64,000 bases of DNA from Actinomadura madurae. GTDB lineage: Bacteria; Actinomycetota; Actinomycetes; Streptosporangiales; Streptosporangiaceae. The stretch covers positions 476,127-540,126 of the forward strand of contig NZ_FOVH01000004.1 of the NCBI RefSeq assembly GCF_900115095.1. Reading direction: 5' to 3'. Under the pieces are notes generated by a model, which saw only the letters and a list, made by a program, of their open reading frames with translations, made no database searches and was not told the origin of the DNA. The position numbers and the translations under genes are program-made. Positions 26,000 through 34,345 of this stretch are shown in pieces (the stretch's first letter is position 1; every line of letters starts with the position of its first letter).

Positions 26000-26433
26000 C
26001 CCCAGGTCTCGGCCGCGGCCTGCCGCGAGTACCTCGCCAGGCTCCAGATCACCGCGATGTCCAGAGCGATGATCACTATGGACCACACCGGGTAATACGG
26101 AAGGAAGATGAAGTTCGCGATGGCGCTCAGCACCGCCAGGACGATGCCGAGCGCGCGCGCCCAGGCCCGCCCGGTGAACACGGCGGCCCCGGCCGCGACC
26201 ACGATGATGCCGAGCACCAGGTGGATCCAGCCCCAGGCCGTCAGGTCCCAGGTGAAGACGTAGTCGCCGCGGACCACGTACAGGTCGTCGTCGACGATCG
26301 CGGCGATCCCGACGATGGCCCCGAAGAGCCCGACCATGATCATCATGCAGCCGGCGAACACCGCGAACCCGACCGCCCAGCCGCTCACCGGCGCCCGTCC
26401 GCCGCCGACCGGGGAATGCACTCCCTGAGTCAT
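25996..26433 (-). CDS. DUF7144-type four-helix membrane protein
   Basis: Small actinobacterial membrane protein (145 aa) with four helices: VGFAVFAGCMMIMVGLFGAIVGIA, WIHLVLGIIVVAAGAAVF, ALGIVLAVLSAIANFIFLPYYPVW, and a final hydrophobic helix. The WGWIHLVLGI and FLPYYPVWS motifs are characteristic of the family. The function is unknown; members often sit in stress-response gene groups. It is divergent from the HdeD-like gene and coupled to the downstream membrane protein. Confidence 0.82.
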   Translation of the reverse strand: MTQGVHSPVGGGRAPVSGWAVGFAVFAGCMMIMVGLFGAIVGIAAIVDDDLYVVRGDYVFTWDLTAWGWIHLVLGIIVVAAGAAVFTGRAWARALGIVLAVLSAIANFIFLPYYPVWSIVIIALDIAVIWSLARYSRQAAAETWG

Positions 26434-26606
26434 CTCAACCCCTTCTCCCTACGAAGCGAGCCGAATCCACCTCATCGTCCGCCGGAGTGGCGGTGCCGGG
26501 ATCACCCGCCAGGGATGATGCGGGCGCATGCTCCGCCGCGGTGCGCTGGGGCCATGGACCACCCCGGCTCCAGGCGGTGCGGAGCCGGGCGAGCAGGGAG
26601 GACCCC

Positions 26607-27224
26607 ATGGCCTCGGCGCACCCGTCAGGAGCGGTCGGGCCGGTGAGCCCGCGGACGTCCGGAGGGCTCACCCGGCCCGCGGCCGGCGCCTGGGGCGCCG
26701 GGATGGCCACCGGGATCCTCTCGGCGCTGCTGGGCCTGGTGATCGTGACATGGCCGGACGCCACCATCGGTGTCGTGGCCTTCCTCTTCGGCCTCAAGCT
26801 GGTGATCCTCGGCCTGTACCGGCTCGGGCAGGCCGTCGCGGCGGGCGAGGCGGGCGGGGGGACCCGCGTCCTGCTGACCCTGCTGAGCGTCCTGTCCCTG
26901 GCCGTCGGCGTGCTCGTCATGCGCGACCCGTTCCAGACCGTCCAGGTCCTGGCCCTGCTCTTCGGCCTGTTCTGGCTGGTCGGCGGGATCGTCGGGCTCG
27001 TCGCCGCGCTCGCGGAACCGTCCATGCCGGGACGGGACGGGGCGGCCCTCCTGGCGGGCCTCGGCATTCTCGCCGGGCTCCTGCTGCTGCTGTGGCCCGG
27101 GATCACCCTGACCGCGCTCACCTGGCTGATCGGCCTGTGGCTCATCACCTGGGGGCTGCTGACCGCGGCCCTCGCCCTGTGGATCCGGCACGCCGGCAAG
27201 CGGACGGCGAGTGCGAACCGATGA
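26607..27224 (+). CDS. HdeD-family (DUF308) membrane protein
   Basis: Six-helix membrane protein (205 aa) of the HdeD/DUF308 family, linked in enterobacteria to acid resistance. The start at 26607 has GGGAGG at good spacing; upstream in-frame starts add implausible sequence. Each repeat shows the pattern LGLVIVTWPDATIGVVAFLFGL, repeated as GLLLLLWPGITLTALTWLIG. Its stop overlaps the next gene's ATG. Stress-related function is inferred from the family and neighbours. Confidence 0.85.
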   Translation: MASAHPSGAVGPVSPRTSGGLTRPAAGAWGAGMATGILSALLGLVIVTWPDATIGVVAFLFGLKLVILGLYRLGQAVAAGEAGGGTRVLLTLLSVLSLAVGVLVMRDPFQTVQVLALLFGLFWLVGGIVGLVAALAEPSMPGRDGAALLAGLGILAGLLLLLWPGITLTALTWLIGLWLITWGLLTAALALWIRHAGKRTASANR

Positions 27225-27487
27225 CCGATCCTCCGGCCGGCCCCGGCTACGAGATACGGATCAGGGGCCGCATCAGCGACACCTTCCAGCACGCGTTCGA
27301 CGATCTCAACGTCCGCGTGAACCCCGTCGAGACCGTCGTCTGGAGCGCGGAGCTCGATCAGGGCGCCCTGTACGGCGTCCTGGAGGTGATCGAAGCCCTG
27401 GGCCTCGAACTCGTCGAGGTGCGCCGGCTCCCGCCCATGGCACGCCGGTCCGGACAAGGGAGGCCCGGTCATGGCCACGGCCCGTAG
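27221..27487 (+). CDS. Small conserved hypothetical protein
   Basis: An 88-residue soluble protein with an alternating strand-helix pattern: YEIRIRGRISDTFQHAF, VETVVWSAELDQGALYGVLEV, then ALGLELVEVRRLPP. Similar small proteins occur beside membrane stress genes in actinobacteria, but I know no function. It overlaps the HdeD-like gene by ATGA and the DUF2252 gene by 17 bp, so the three are one coupled unit. The C-terminal 15 residues are Gly/Arg/His-rich, probably because of the overlap. Confidence 0.75.
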   Translation: MTDPPAGPGYEIRIRGRISDTFQHAFDDLNVRVNPVETVVWSAELDQGALYGVLEVIEALGLELVEVRRLPPMARRSGQGRPGHGHGP

Positions 27488-28880
27488 CGATCATCTGAGC
27501 CCGTCCGAGCGTGCGGGCCGCGGCAAGGCCGCGCGGGCGAGGGTGCCCCGCACCGGTCACGCCGCCTTCGGCCCGGACGGGAGACGCCCGGATCCCCTCG
27601 ACGTCATCGAGCGGCAGTCCGCCGAGCGCGTCCCGGAGCTGGTGCCGATCCGGTACGGCCGCATGCTGGAGTCACCGTTCCGGTTCTACCGCGGCGCGGC
27701 GGCGATCATGGCCGCGGATCTCGGCGCCGTCCCGGACACCGGGCTCACGGCGCAGCTGTGCGGCGACGCGCACCTGCTGAACTTCCGGCTGCTCGCCTCC
27801 GCCGAACGCCACCTGCTCTTCGACGTCAACGACTTCGACGAGACCCTGCCGGGCCCGTTCGAGTGGGACGTCAAGCGGCTCGCCGCCAGCCTCGTCATCG
27901 CCGCCCGCGCCAACGCCTTCACCGCCGCGGAGCGCGACCGCATCGCGCGGGCCTGCGTCCGCGCCTACCGGCGGCGGATGCACGACTTCGCCGGCATGCG
28001 CACCCTCGACATCTGGTACGCCCAGGACGACGCCGACCGGCTCAGGACGATCCTGCCGGAACGGCTGGGCAAGGACGCCCGCCGCCGGGCCGCCCGAGCG
28101 GCGGCCAAGGCGCGCACCCGCGACAACGTCCAGGCGTTCGAGAAGCTCACGCACGTGGCCGGAGACGGCGTGCGCCGCATCAACCCCGATCCGCCGCTGA
28201 TCACGCCCCTCGGGGACCTGCTCCCGGACGGGAGGCGTTCCGAACTCGAAGGCACGCTGCGCGACCTGATCAGGACCTACCGGCACAGCCTCTCCCCCGA
28301 GCGGCGGCATCTGCTCGGCCGGTTCCGTCCGGTGGACGTGGCGCGCAAGGTGGTCGGCGTCGGCAGTGTCGGCACCCGCTGCTGGATCGTCCTGATGCTG
28401 GGCAGGGACGACGACGACCCGCTGCTCCTCCAGGCCAAGGAGGCCGGGGAGTCGGTCCTCGCCCCGCACACCGCGGGAGCGCGGCGCGGCGGCAACCAGG
28501 GGCGGCGCGTCGTGGCCGGGCAACGGCTGATGCAGGCGGCCGGGGACATCTTCCTGGGCTGGGACCGCGTCACCGGTATCGACGGCCGGCAACGCGACTT
28601 CTACGTGCGGCAGCTGCGCGACTGGAAGGGGATCGTCCAGCCCGAGGCCATGTCGCCGGACGTGATGGAGGTCTTCGCGCAGGTGTGCGGGGTGTCCCTG
28701 GCCCGTGCGCACGCGCGCTCCGGCGACCCGATCGCGATCGCCGCCTACCTCGGCAGGAGCGACACCTTCGACCGGGCCCTCGCGGAGTTCGCCGAGGGCT
28801 ACGCCGACCAGAACGAGCGCGACCACCGGGCCCTGGCCGACGCCGTGAAGGCCGGCCGCGTCGCCGCCGAGAGCATCTGA
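27471..28880 (+). CDS. DUF2252 family protein
   Basis: Soluble protein (469 aa) of the kinase-like DUF2252 family. Recognisable segments: RYGRMLESPFRFYRGAAAIMAADL, CGDAHLLNFRLLASAERHLLFDVNDFDETLPGPFEWDVKRLAAS and GTRCWIVLMLG, then DFYVRQLRDWKG. The CGDAHLLNF and DVNDFDE motifs resemble the catalytic and metal-binding loops of aminoglycoside-phosphotransferase folds. Phosphotransfer is therefore conceivable, though no activity is established to my knowledge. Third gene of the HdeD-like operon. Confidence 0.85.
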   Translation: MATARSDHLSPSERAGRGKAARARVPRTGHAAFGPDGRRPDPLDVIERQSAERVPELVPIRYGRMLESPFRFYRGAAAIMAADLGAVPDTGLTAQLCGDAHLLNFRLLASAERHLLFDVNDFDETLPGPFEWDVKRLAASLVIAARANAFTAAERDRIARACVRAYRRRMHDFAGMRTLDIWYAQDDADRLRTILPERLGKDARRRAARAAAKARTRDNVQAFEKLTHVAGDGVRRINPDPPLITPLGDLLPDGRRSELEGTLRDLIRTYRHSLSPERRHLLGRFRPVDVARKVVGVGSVGTRCWIVLMLGRDDDDPLLLQAKEAGESVLAPHTAGARRGGNQGRRVVAGQRLMQAAGDIFLGWDRVTGIDGRQRDFYVRQLRDWKGIVQPEAMSPDVMEVFAQVCGVSLARAHARSGDPIAIAAYLGRSDTFDRALAEFAEGYADQNERDHRALADAVKAGRVAAESI

Positions 28881-28885
28881 GAGGC

Positions 28886-29305
28886 TCAGGCGAGGACCTT
28901 GGCCTTCGCCTTCTCGTACTCCACCTCGCTGATGTCGCCATGGTTCTTCAGCTCGGCCAGCTTGACCAGCTCGTCGGCCTTCGTGGGCTCCTGGGGTCCG
29001 GCGGTCTCGCGGACGTAGGCGCGGAACTGCTCGTCACGCTTCTGCACGGCGTGCAGATCGCGCTCTCCCATGCCCTTCCCACGCGCGATCAGGTACACGA
29101 AGGCGCCGAGGAAGGGCAGCACGATCACGAAGATCGACCATCCGGCCTTGCCCCAGCCGCTCAGCCTGTCGTCGCGGAAGATGTCGCTCAGGATCCTGAA
29201 GAGCACCATGAGGAACAGCACCCACAGGAAGAACCACAGCATCGTCCAGAAGGCGTTCAGCAAGGGGTAGTCCGTTGCGGCGATGGGCGTTGCGAGGTCG
29301 TTCAT
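28886..29305 (-). CDS. PLDc_N/SHOCT domain membrane protein
   Basis: Small protein (139 aa) with two N-terminal membrane helices (FWTMLWFFLWVLFLMVLFRIL and AGWSIFVIVLPFLGAFVYLIA, the PLD nuclease N-terminal type). The C-terminal SHOCT motif is DELVKLAELKNHGDISEVEYEKAKAKVL. AGGAGG stands at ideal spacing before the ATG at 29305. SHOCT domains are short oligomerisation or lipid-associated modules. It converges on the DUF2252 gene 5 bp away and completes the membrane/stress group. Confidence 0.85.
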   Translation of the reverse strand: MNDLATPIAATDYPLLNAFWTMLWFFLWVLFLMVLFRILSDIFRDDRLSGWGKAGWSIFVIVLPFLGAFVYLIARGKGMGERDLHAVQKRDEQFRAYVRETAGPQEPTKADELVKLAELKNHGDISEVEYEKAKAKVLA

Positions 29306-29319
29306 GGTGATCCTCCTGT

Positions 29320-29351
29320 CGTTGGCCGCTCACCATCCGATGCGGCCAACG
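29320..29351. promoter_or_regulatory. Inverted repeat in the leader of the SHOCT gene
   Basis: CGTTGGCCGC (29320-29329) and GCGGCCAACG (29342-29351) are perfect 10-bp arms separated by 12 bases, just upstream of the AGGAGG ribosome site. It could be an operator or an mRNA hairpin near the translation start. Confidence 0.45.
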
Positions 29352-29420
29352 CTCCCCGAACTCGACGGTTCCGAAATCACCCGCAACAGGCGATTCACGG
29401 ACGCGGGCAGGGCCGGCGGC

Positions 29421-30005
29421 TCAGCGTGCTCGGATGCCGTTGAGGATGAGGGAGATGACGTCCTCGGACTCCGGCGCGGTCTCGGGGGACCGCCACTCGG
29501 CGGCGTGCAGCGGGTTGTGGAAGCGGCTGGTCGCGTTGAGGACGGCTCGCGCGATCACCTCCGGCTCACCGGCGGCGAAGTCGCCGCGGGCGATGCCGTC
29601 CGCGACGACGGCCCGGATCTCCGCGAGCAGGCGCGCGACATGGGCGCAGGCCACGTCGCTGTGCTCCGCCGCCAGCACCCGGAAGGTGGCGAACAGCTCC
29701 GGGTCCTCCCTCGCCTTCGCCCACTTCGCGGCGAACATGGCGGTGAGCAGGCGGCGGAGCCGGTCGGGGGCCGGGCCGGAATCCTGGACCGCCGCGGCGA
29801 CCTCGTCCCGCATCCGGTCCAGCCAGCGCAGGATCACGGCCTCGCGCAGCGCCGCCTTGGACGGGAAGTGCCGGTACACGCTCCCGTGGCTCACTCCCAG
29901 CAGCCGCGCGACGTCGAGCACCGTGGTCTTCTCCGGACCGTGGCGGCGCAGCAGCTCCTCGGTGGCCGACACGATCGTCTCCGCGTCGAGCGGCTCTGCG
30001 CGCAT
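29421..30005 (-). CDS. TetR-family transcriptional repressor
   Basis: TetR-type regulator (194 aa). The N-terminal HTH is TVLDVARLLGVSHGSVYRHFPSKAALREAV (28-57). The ligand domain includes a TetR C-terminal-like stretch (FAAKWAKAREDPELFATFRVLA). It is divergent from an aldo/keto reductase and quinone reductase pair, with a perfect 24-bp palindrome between them. It very probably represses both directions until a small ligand, perhaps a quinone or aldehyde, is bound. Confidence 0.92.
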   Translation of the reverse strand: MRAEPLDAETIVSATEELLRRHGPEKTTVLDVARLLGVSHGSVYRHFPSKAALREAVILRWLDRMRDEVAAAVQDSGPAPDRLRRLLTAMFAAKWAKAREDPELFATFRVLAAEHSDVACAHVARLLAEIRAVVADGIARGDFAAGEPEVIARAVLNATSRFHNPLHAAEWRSPETAPESEDVISLILNGIRAR

Positions 30006-30088
30006 CAGACCTCCCCCGAACTCCAGGCGGACTTCCAGGAACGTACTCCAGGCATCTGGCGGAAGCCAACCTGTCAGCCGTCATATGA

Positions 30089-30112
30089 ATGACAGATATT
30101 GATATCTGTCAT
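30089..30112. promoter_or_regulatory. Perfect 24-bp palindrome, TetR operator candidate
   Basis: ATGACAGATAT (30089-30099), a TG spacer, and ATATCTGTCAT (30102-30112) form perfect 11-bp arms. The site lies between the TetR gene and the divergent aldo/keto reductase gene and in AT-richer DNA, as expected for an autoregulatory operator overlapping both promoters. Confidence 0.7.
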
Positions 30113-30128
30113 CCATTGATTGTACGGT

Positions 30129-31079
30129 GTGGGCCGCGAGCAGTCCGCGCACCACCGCGGCGACCCACCGACCGAGGAGACGTCCATCACCGCCCCCACC
30201 GCCACGTTCGCCGGCCGCACCGTGTCCCGGGCCGGCTACGGCGCCCTCCAGCTCGACCGCCTGCACGACCGCCGCGACGAGGCCGTCGCGCTGCTGCGCC
30301 GCGCGGTCGCGCTGGGCGTGGACCATGTGGACACCGCCGAGTTCTACGGCTTCGGCTTCGCCAACGCCGTGATCCGCGAGGCCCTGCGTCCCGAGGACGA
30401 CGTGCTCGTCGTCACCAAGGTCGGCGCCGAACCCGACCCGGGCGGGCGGCTGCCGCTGCGGATCGCGCAGCGGCCCGAGCAGCTGCGCGCCGGTGTCGAG
30501 GCGAACCTGCGCAGCCTCGGCCTCGACCGGCTCCCGGTGGTGAACCTCCGCCGCCTCGACTCCGGACCCGGCCTGCGCCCCGAGGGCGACCAGCGGGTCG
30601 ACCTCGACGACCAGCTCGCGGTGATGACGGCCCTGCGCGACGAGGGCAAGATCGGCGCGATCGGCCTGAGCAGCGTCACCCTCGACGGCCTGCGCCGCGC
30701 CCTGCCGGCCGGTATCGCCTGCGTGCAGAACGCCTACAGCCTCGTCTCCCGCGACGACGAGGACCTGCTGCGGCTGTGCGCGGACGAGGGCATCGCCTGG
30801 GTGCCGTGCTTCCCTCTCGGCGGGGCCATCCCCGGGTTGCCCAAGGTCACCGAGGAGCCGGCCGTCCACGCCGTGGCCGAGTCGCTGGGCGTCACGCCCC
30901 ACCAGGTGGGCCTCGCCTGGCTGCTGCACCGCGCCCCGAACGTGCTGCTCATCCCCGGCACCGCCGGCTCCGTCCATCTGGAGGCCAACATGGCGGTCAG
31001 CGAGATCACGTTCGACGCCGCCACCCTGGCCGCCCTCGACGCCGTCGAGTCGCGGTCGAGCGACGTACGGATCGGCTGA
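30129..31079 (+). CDS. Aldo/keto reductase, start codon uncertain
   Basis: NADPH-dependent (beta/alpha)8 oxidoreductase. Motifs: LGVDHVDTAEFYG with the catalytic Asp and Tyr, VVTKVGAEP near the catalytic Lys, GKIGAIGLSS, and NVLLIPGTAGSVHLEANM for cofactor binding. The normal catalytic His region reads VVNLRRLD instead of a typical xxHxPD, a deviation from canonical AKRs. There is no ATG near the domain start. A perfect GAGGAG (30174-30179) stands six bases before an ATC codon at 30186 (ITAPTATFAG), giving 297 aa. GTG 30129 and TTG 30120 are canonical alternatives without a ribosome site. The coordinate given is the GTG. Confidence 0.82.
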   Translation: MGREQSAHHRGDPPTEETSITAPTATFAGRTVSRAGYGALQLDRLHDRRDEAVALLRRAVALGVDHVDTAEFYGFGFANAVIREALRPEDDVLVVTKVGAEPDPGGRLPLRIAQRPEQLRAGVEANLRSLGLDRLPVVNLRRLDSGPGLRPEGDQRVDLDDQLAVMTALRDEGKIGAIGLSSVTLDGLRRALPAGIACVQNAYSLVSRDDEDLLRLCADEGIAWVPCFPLGGAIPGLPKVTEEPAVHAVAESLGVTPHQVGLAWLLHRAPNVLLIPGTAGSVHLEANMAVSEITFDAATLAALDAVESRSSDVRIG

Positions 31080-31097
31080 CGAGGGAAAGGACGAATC

Positions 31098-32111
31098 ATG
31101 AAAGCGATCATCTACAGCGACAACGGCGGTCCCGAGGTTCTTCGGCTCGTCGACCGCGACCTGCCCGTGCCCGGCCCCGGCGAGGTTCGCGTCCGGGTCT
31201 CCGTGTCCGGGGTCAATCCGACCGACTGGAAGAGCCGTTCCGGCGGCACCATGCAGTTTCCCGAGATCACTCCGCATCACGACGGCGCCGGCGTGATCGA
31301 CGCCGTCGGCGAGGGGGTCGACCCGGGCCGGGCCGGTCAGCGGGTCTGGTCGTACATGGCCGCCGCCGGGCGGCCCACCGGCACCGCCGCCGAGTACACC
31401 GTCGTGCCCGCCGAGCGGGCCGTGCCGCTGCCCGACGAGGCCGGTCTCGACGTCGGCGCCGCGCTCGGCGTCCCCGCGCTCACCGCCCACCGGGCGCTCA
31501 CCGTCGCCGAGGACGGCCCGCGCCGGCTGCGGCCCGGCGCGCTCGACGGCGCGGTGGTGCTCGCGGCGGGCGGGGCCGGCGCGGTCGGGCACGCGGTGAT
31601 CCAGCTCGCCCGCTGGGCGGGCGCCACCGTGATCAGCACGATCAGCGGCCCGGAGAAGGCCCGGCTCGCCACCGCCGCCGGCGCCCACCACGTGGTCAAC
31701 TACCGCGAGAGCGACCCGGCCGCCGCGATCCGCGAGATCGCCCCGGAGGGCGTCGACATCATCGCCGAGGTCGCGCTGGGCGTGAACCTCCCGCTGGACC
31801 TGGCCGTGCTGGGGACACGCGGCACGATCTCCGTGTACGCCAACGACGGCGACAAGCCGGCGCAACTGGACGTCCGGCAGAACATGTTCCTGAACAGCCG
31901 CTTCCAGTTCCTCGTCCTCTACACGGTCGGTTCGCAGGCGCTCGCCGCGGCCGCCGAGGACGTCACCGCCGCGGTCGGCGACGGCGCCCTGCCGGTCGGG
32001 GAGGAGCACGGCCTGCCGCTGGTCCGCTTCCCGCTCGACCGCACCGCCGACGCGCAACGGGCGGTGGAGAGCGGCGCGGTCGGCAAGGTGCTGGTGGACG
32101 TCCCGGGGTAG
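31098..32111 (+). CDS. NADPH:quinone reductase-type MDR oxidoreductase
   Basis: Zinc-free medium-chain dehydrogenase (337 aa) of the quinone oxidoreductase class. The N-terminal GroES-like domain has GPEVLRLVDRDLPVPGPGEV and SGVNPTDWK. The Rossmann fold has VVLAAGGAGAVGHAVIQLARWAGA (AxxGxVG-like) and continues HHVVNYRE. An SD-like GAGGGAAAGGA precedes the ATG. It lies 18 bp after the aldo/keto reductase gene, so the two form a TetR-controlled detoxification-type operon. Actual substrate unknown. Confidence 0.9.
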   Translation: MKAIIYSDNGGPEVLRLVDRDLPVPGPGEVRVRVSVSGVNPTDWKSRSGGTMQFPEITPHHDGAGVIDAVGEGVDPGRAGQRVWSYMAAAGRPTGTAAEYTVVPAERAVPLPDEAGLDVGAALGVPALTAHRALTVAEDGPRRLRPGALDGAVVLAAGGAGAVGHAVIQLARWAGATVISTISGPEKARLATAAGAHHVVNYRESDPAAAIREIAPEGVDIIAEVALGVNLPLDLAVLGTRGTISVYANDGDKPAQLDVRQNMFLNSRFQFLVLYTVGSQALAAAAEDVTAAVGDGALPVGEEHGLPLVRFPLDRTADAQRAVESGAVGKVLVDVPG

Positions 32112-32169
32112 CCCCGCCCCTCCACCGCGCGCACGGGCGCGGTGACCGCCGGGCGACGTGCGAAGACTC

Positions 32170-32197
32170 TTGACAGGAAGGGAGGCGCCGCTATTCT
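32170..32197 (+). promoter_or_regulatory. Sigma-70-type promoter for the PotABCD-like catabolic operon
   Basis: TTGACA (32170-32175), a 16-bp spacer and TATTCT (32192-32197) make the clearest housekeeping promoter in the window. The -10 and predicted start site overlap the palindrome at 32195-32226, so repressor binding there would block transcription of the downstream binding-protein gene. Confidence 0.7.
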
Positions 32198-32226
32198 GTC
32201 TGATGTAACTAGTTACATCAGACAGA
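32195..32226. promoter_or_regulatory. Perfect 32-bp palindromic operator
   Basis: TCTGTCTGATGTAACT (32195-32210) is followed directly by its exact reverse complement AGTTACATCAGACAGA (32211-32226), with no spacer and no mismatch. The position over -10/+1 argues for an operator rather than a terminator. The core TGTAAC-TAG-style symmetry would suit a GntR-, TetR- or LacI-type dimer. The LacI-family gene at 38891 in the same cluster is the nearest candidate. Confidence 0.75.
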
Positions 32227-32317
32227 TGCACAGGCTGGCAGGGGCTTGCGGCGAATGATGTTCAGTCCGCCGGGGGCCAGGGGGATGTCAGCGTCCGTCA
32301 CACGATGGAGCGGATCG

Positions 32318-33385
32318 ATGACTCAAGCCCTGCGTAGACCCAGACCCCGATGGTTCGTCCTACCCGTGCTCGGTGGACTGCTGCTCACCGCCTGCGGCGG
32401 TGGCGAAGGGACGGGAGGGGGCGCCGGCAGGCTCGTCATCGACGGCTACGGCGCCGAGTACGCCAAGCTCTGGATGGAGGTCGTCGGCAAGCCGTTCGAG
32501 GCCGAGACCGGCATCGAGGTCGAGTACATCCCGGAAGGGGCGGCCGCGGAGGCCTACACGGCGATCCGCGCCACCCGGGGAGAGCCCGGCTTCGATGTCG
32601 GGATCATGACGAGCTGGGAGATCGCCCAAGGGCGCGAGGACAGGCTCCTGGCCCCGGTCACCCCCGCCCAGGTGCCCAACGTCGCGAACGCCTACCCGCA
32701 GCTGGTCAAGGCGGCGGGCGGAGTCGGCGCCATCCACGAGCTGCAGCAGGTCGTGCTGATGTACGACAAGAAGAAGTTCGACAAGCCGCCCACGTCCTGG
32801 AACGTCGCCTGGGATCCGAAATACCGGGGCGGAACCCTGGCCTGGCACCCGAGCAACGCCCTCGGCGTGCTCCAGCTCCTGATCACGGCGGACCTGGCGG
32901 GCGGCGACGCGTCCAACGTGGAGCCCGCCTGGACCAAGTACGAGGAACTGGCCCCGCATCTGCTGGCGTCGCCCAGCCAGTCCGCGGAGGCGGTCCCCTA
33001 CATGGAGCAGGGGAAGGCGTCGGCGTTCCCGTACTTCGACGGCCGCGCCGCGATCTACGCGAAGACGACGCACTACGACTTCACGGTCCCGCAGGAAGGG
33101 ACGTACGCGCTGCTGGGCGCCCTCGGCGTCCCGGTCGGCGCCAAGAACAAGAAGAACGCCTACAAGTTCCTCGACTTCTGGCTGCGGCCGGACGTCCAGG
33201 CCAGATGGGCGCAGCGGTACAACGTCGGCCCCACCGTCCGCGGCGTGGAACTGCCCGCGGAGTTCGCGGACAAGCACGTGTCCAGCGCCGACGACCTCGG
33301 GACGAAGGTGAAGGTCCCGGACGCCGATGCCGTCAACGCCAACCGCGGAGCCTGGCTCAAGCGCTGGCAGCGGACGTTCGACTGA
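32318..33385 (+). CDS. Extracellular solute-binding lipoprotein, spermidine/putrescine type
   Basis: Family 1 periplasmic-binding protein (355 aa) for an ABC importer. The ATG at 32318 has GGAG seven bases upstream and opens into a lipoprotein signal ending LLLTACGGG. An in-frame ATG at 32246 is only about 40 bases after the predicted transcription start and would place the signal too far inside. Mature segments LVIDGYGAEYAKLWMEVVGKPFE, TGIEVEYIPEG and WDPKYRGG are typical of PotD/FbpA-like receptors. First gene of the operon behind the promoter at 32170. Confidence 0.9.
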   Translation: MTQALRRPRPRWFVLPVLGGLLLTACGGGEGTGGGAGRLVIDGYGAEYAKLWMEVVGKPFEAETGIEVEYIPEGAAAEAYTAIRATRGEPGFDVGIMTSWEIAQGREDRLLAPVTPAQVPNVANAYPQLVKAAGGVGAIHELQQVVLMYDKKKFDKPPTSWNVAWDPKYRGGTLAWHPSNALGVLQLLITADLAGGDASNVEPAWTKYEELAPHLLASPSQSAEAVPYMEQGKASAFPYFDGRAAIYAKTTHYDFTVPQEGTYALLGALGVPVGAKNKKNAYKFLDFWLRPDVQARWAQRYNVGPTVRGVELPAEFADKHVSSADDLGTKVKVPDADAVNANRGAWLKRWQRTFD

Positions 33386-33424
33386 TCATGATCTGCCCCT
33401 CCGAGCGGCGAAGGGAGAAGGCCA

Positions 33425-34345
33425 GTGGTCATCTCCGCCCCCGGCACTGAGACCGGGGCGGCGAAGCGCCGGCGACCCACGGCGCTCCGCGGACATCGTG
33501 TCCTGCCGATACCGGCGGTCCTGTGGCTCGCCATACTGTTCCTCGTCCCCGTGGGGATTCTGCTCAGCACCAGCTTCCTTTCCTATGAAGGACCGGACGT
33601 GGTGCTCGATCCGAATCTGGGGAACTATTCCTCGCTTTTCTCCGACTCTCACTTCCTGCGGATCCTGTGGTCGACCGTATGGACCTCGCTGGCCGTGGCG
33701 TTCATCTGCGCGGTGATGGCCTACCCGGTCGCGCACTTCCTGGTCCGCAGCAATTCCAGAATCCGTGTCCTGGTCGTCGTCCTGGTGCTGTCGCCCATGG
33801 TGGCCAGCGTGGTGGTGCGGACGTACGGCTGGCTGGTGCTCCTCGAAAAGGACGGCCTGATCAGCCAGGTGCTGGAGGGGACGGGAATCCATGACGGGCC
33901 GACCGGGCTCCGCGGAACGTACGCGGCCATCATCATCGGGCTGGTCCACGTCCTGCTGCCCTTCAGCGTCTTCACCACGATGTCGTCGCTGCAGGCGGTG
34001 AACCCGAGCCTCGAACAGGCCGCCCGCGACCTCGGCGCCGGTCCCGTTCGGACCTTCTTCCGGGTGACGCTTCCACTGTCGCTGCCGGGGGTGACGGCGG
34101 GCGCGATCCTCGTGTTCGCGATCTGCCTGGGCGCGTTCGCCACCCCGTCCGTCCTCGGCGGCGGCCGGGTGCAGACCCTGGCCACCCTGGTGCAGGAGGC
34201 CATGATCACGACCGGGGAGTGGGCGCGCGCGGCCTCCGTCGCCGCCGTCATCCTCGCGCTCGGACTGTCGGTCATCCTGGTGCTGTCCTGGTCGGCACGA
34301 CTGACGAGCCGGGGCGGCCGGCCGGAGGTGGGCGGTCGTGGCTGA
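33425..34345 (+). CDS. ABC transporter permease (PotB-like)
   Basis: Inner-membrane subunit (306 aa) with six main helices and a GTG start. The EAA coupling loop is EQAARDLGAGPVRTFFRVTLPLSLPGV. The N-terminal pattern VLWLAILFLVPVGILLSTSF and the later AYPVAHFL match PotB/CysU-type permeases for polyamine or anion importers. It follows the receptor gene by 39 bp and overlaps the second permease by 8 bp. Confidence 0.9.
   Translation: MVISAPGTETGAAKRRRPTALRGHRVLPIPAVLWLAILFLVPVGILLSTSFLSYEGPDVVLDPNLGNYSSLFSDSHFLRILWSTVWTSLAVAFICAVMAYPVAHFLVRSNSRIRVLVVVLVLSPMVASVVVRTYGWLVLLEKDGLISQVLEGTGIHDGPTGLRGTYAAIIIGLVHVLLPFSVFTTMSSLQAVNPSLEQAARDLGAGPVRTFFRVTLPLSLPGVTAGAILVFAICLGAFATPSVLGGGRVQTLATLVQEAMITTGEWARAASVAAVILALGLSVILVLSWSARLTSRGGRPEVGGRG

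Noticed and set aside
30100..30126. TTGATA and TGTACG as a promoter for the aldo/keto reductase
   Set aside because: The -10 match is poor; only the operator palindrome is solid here.
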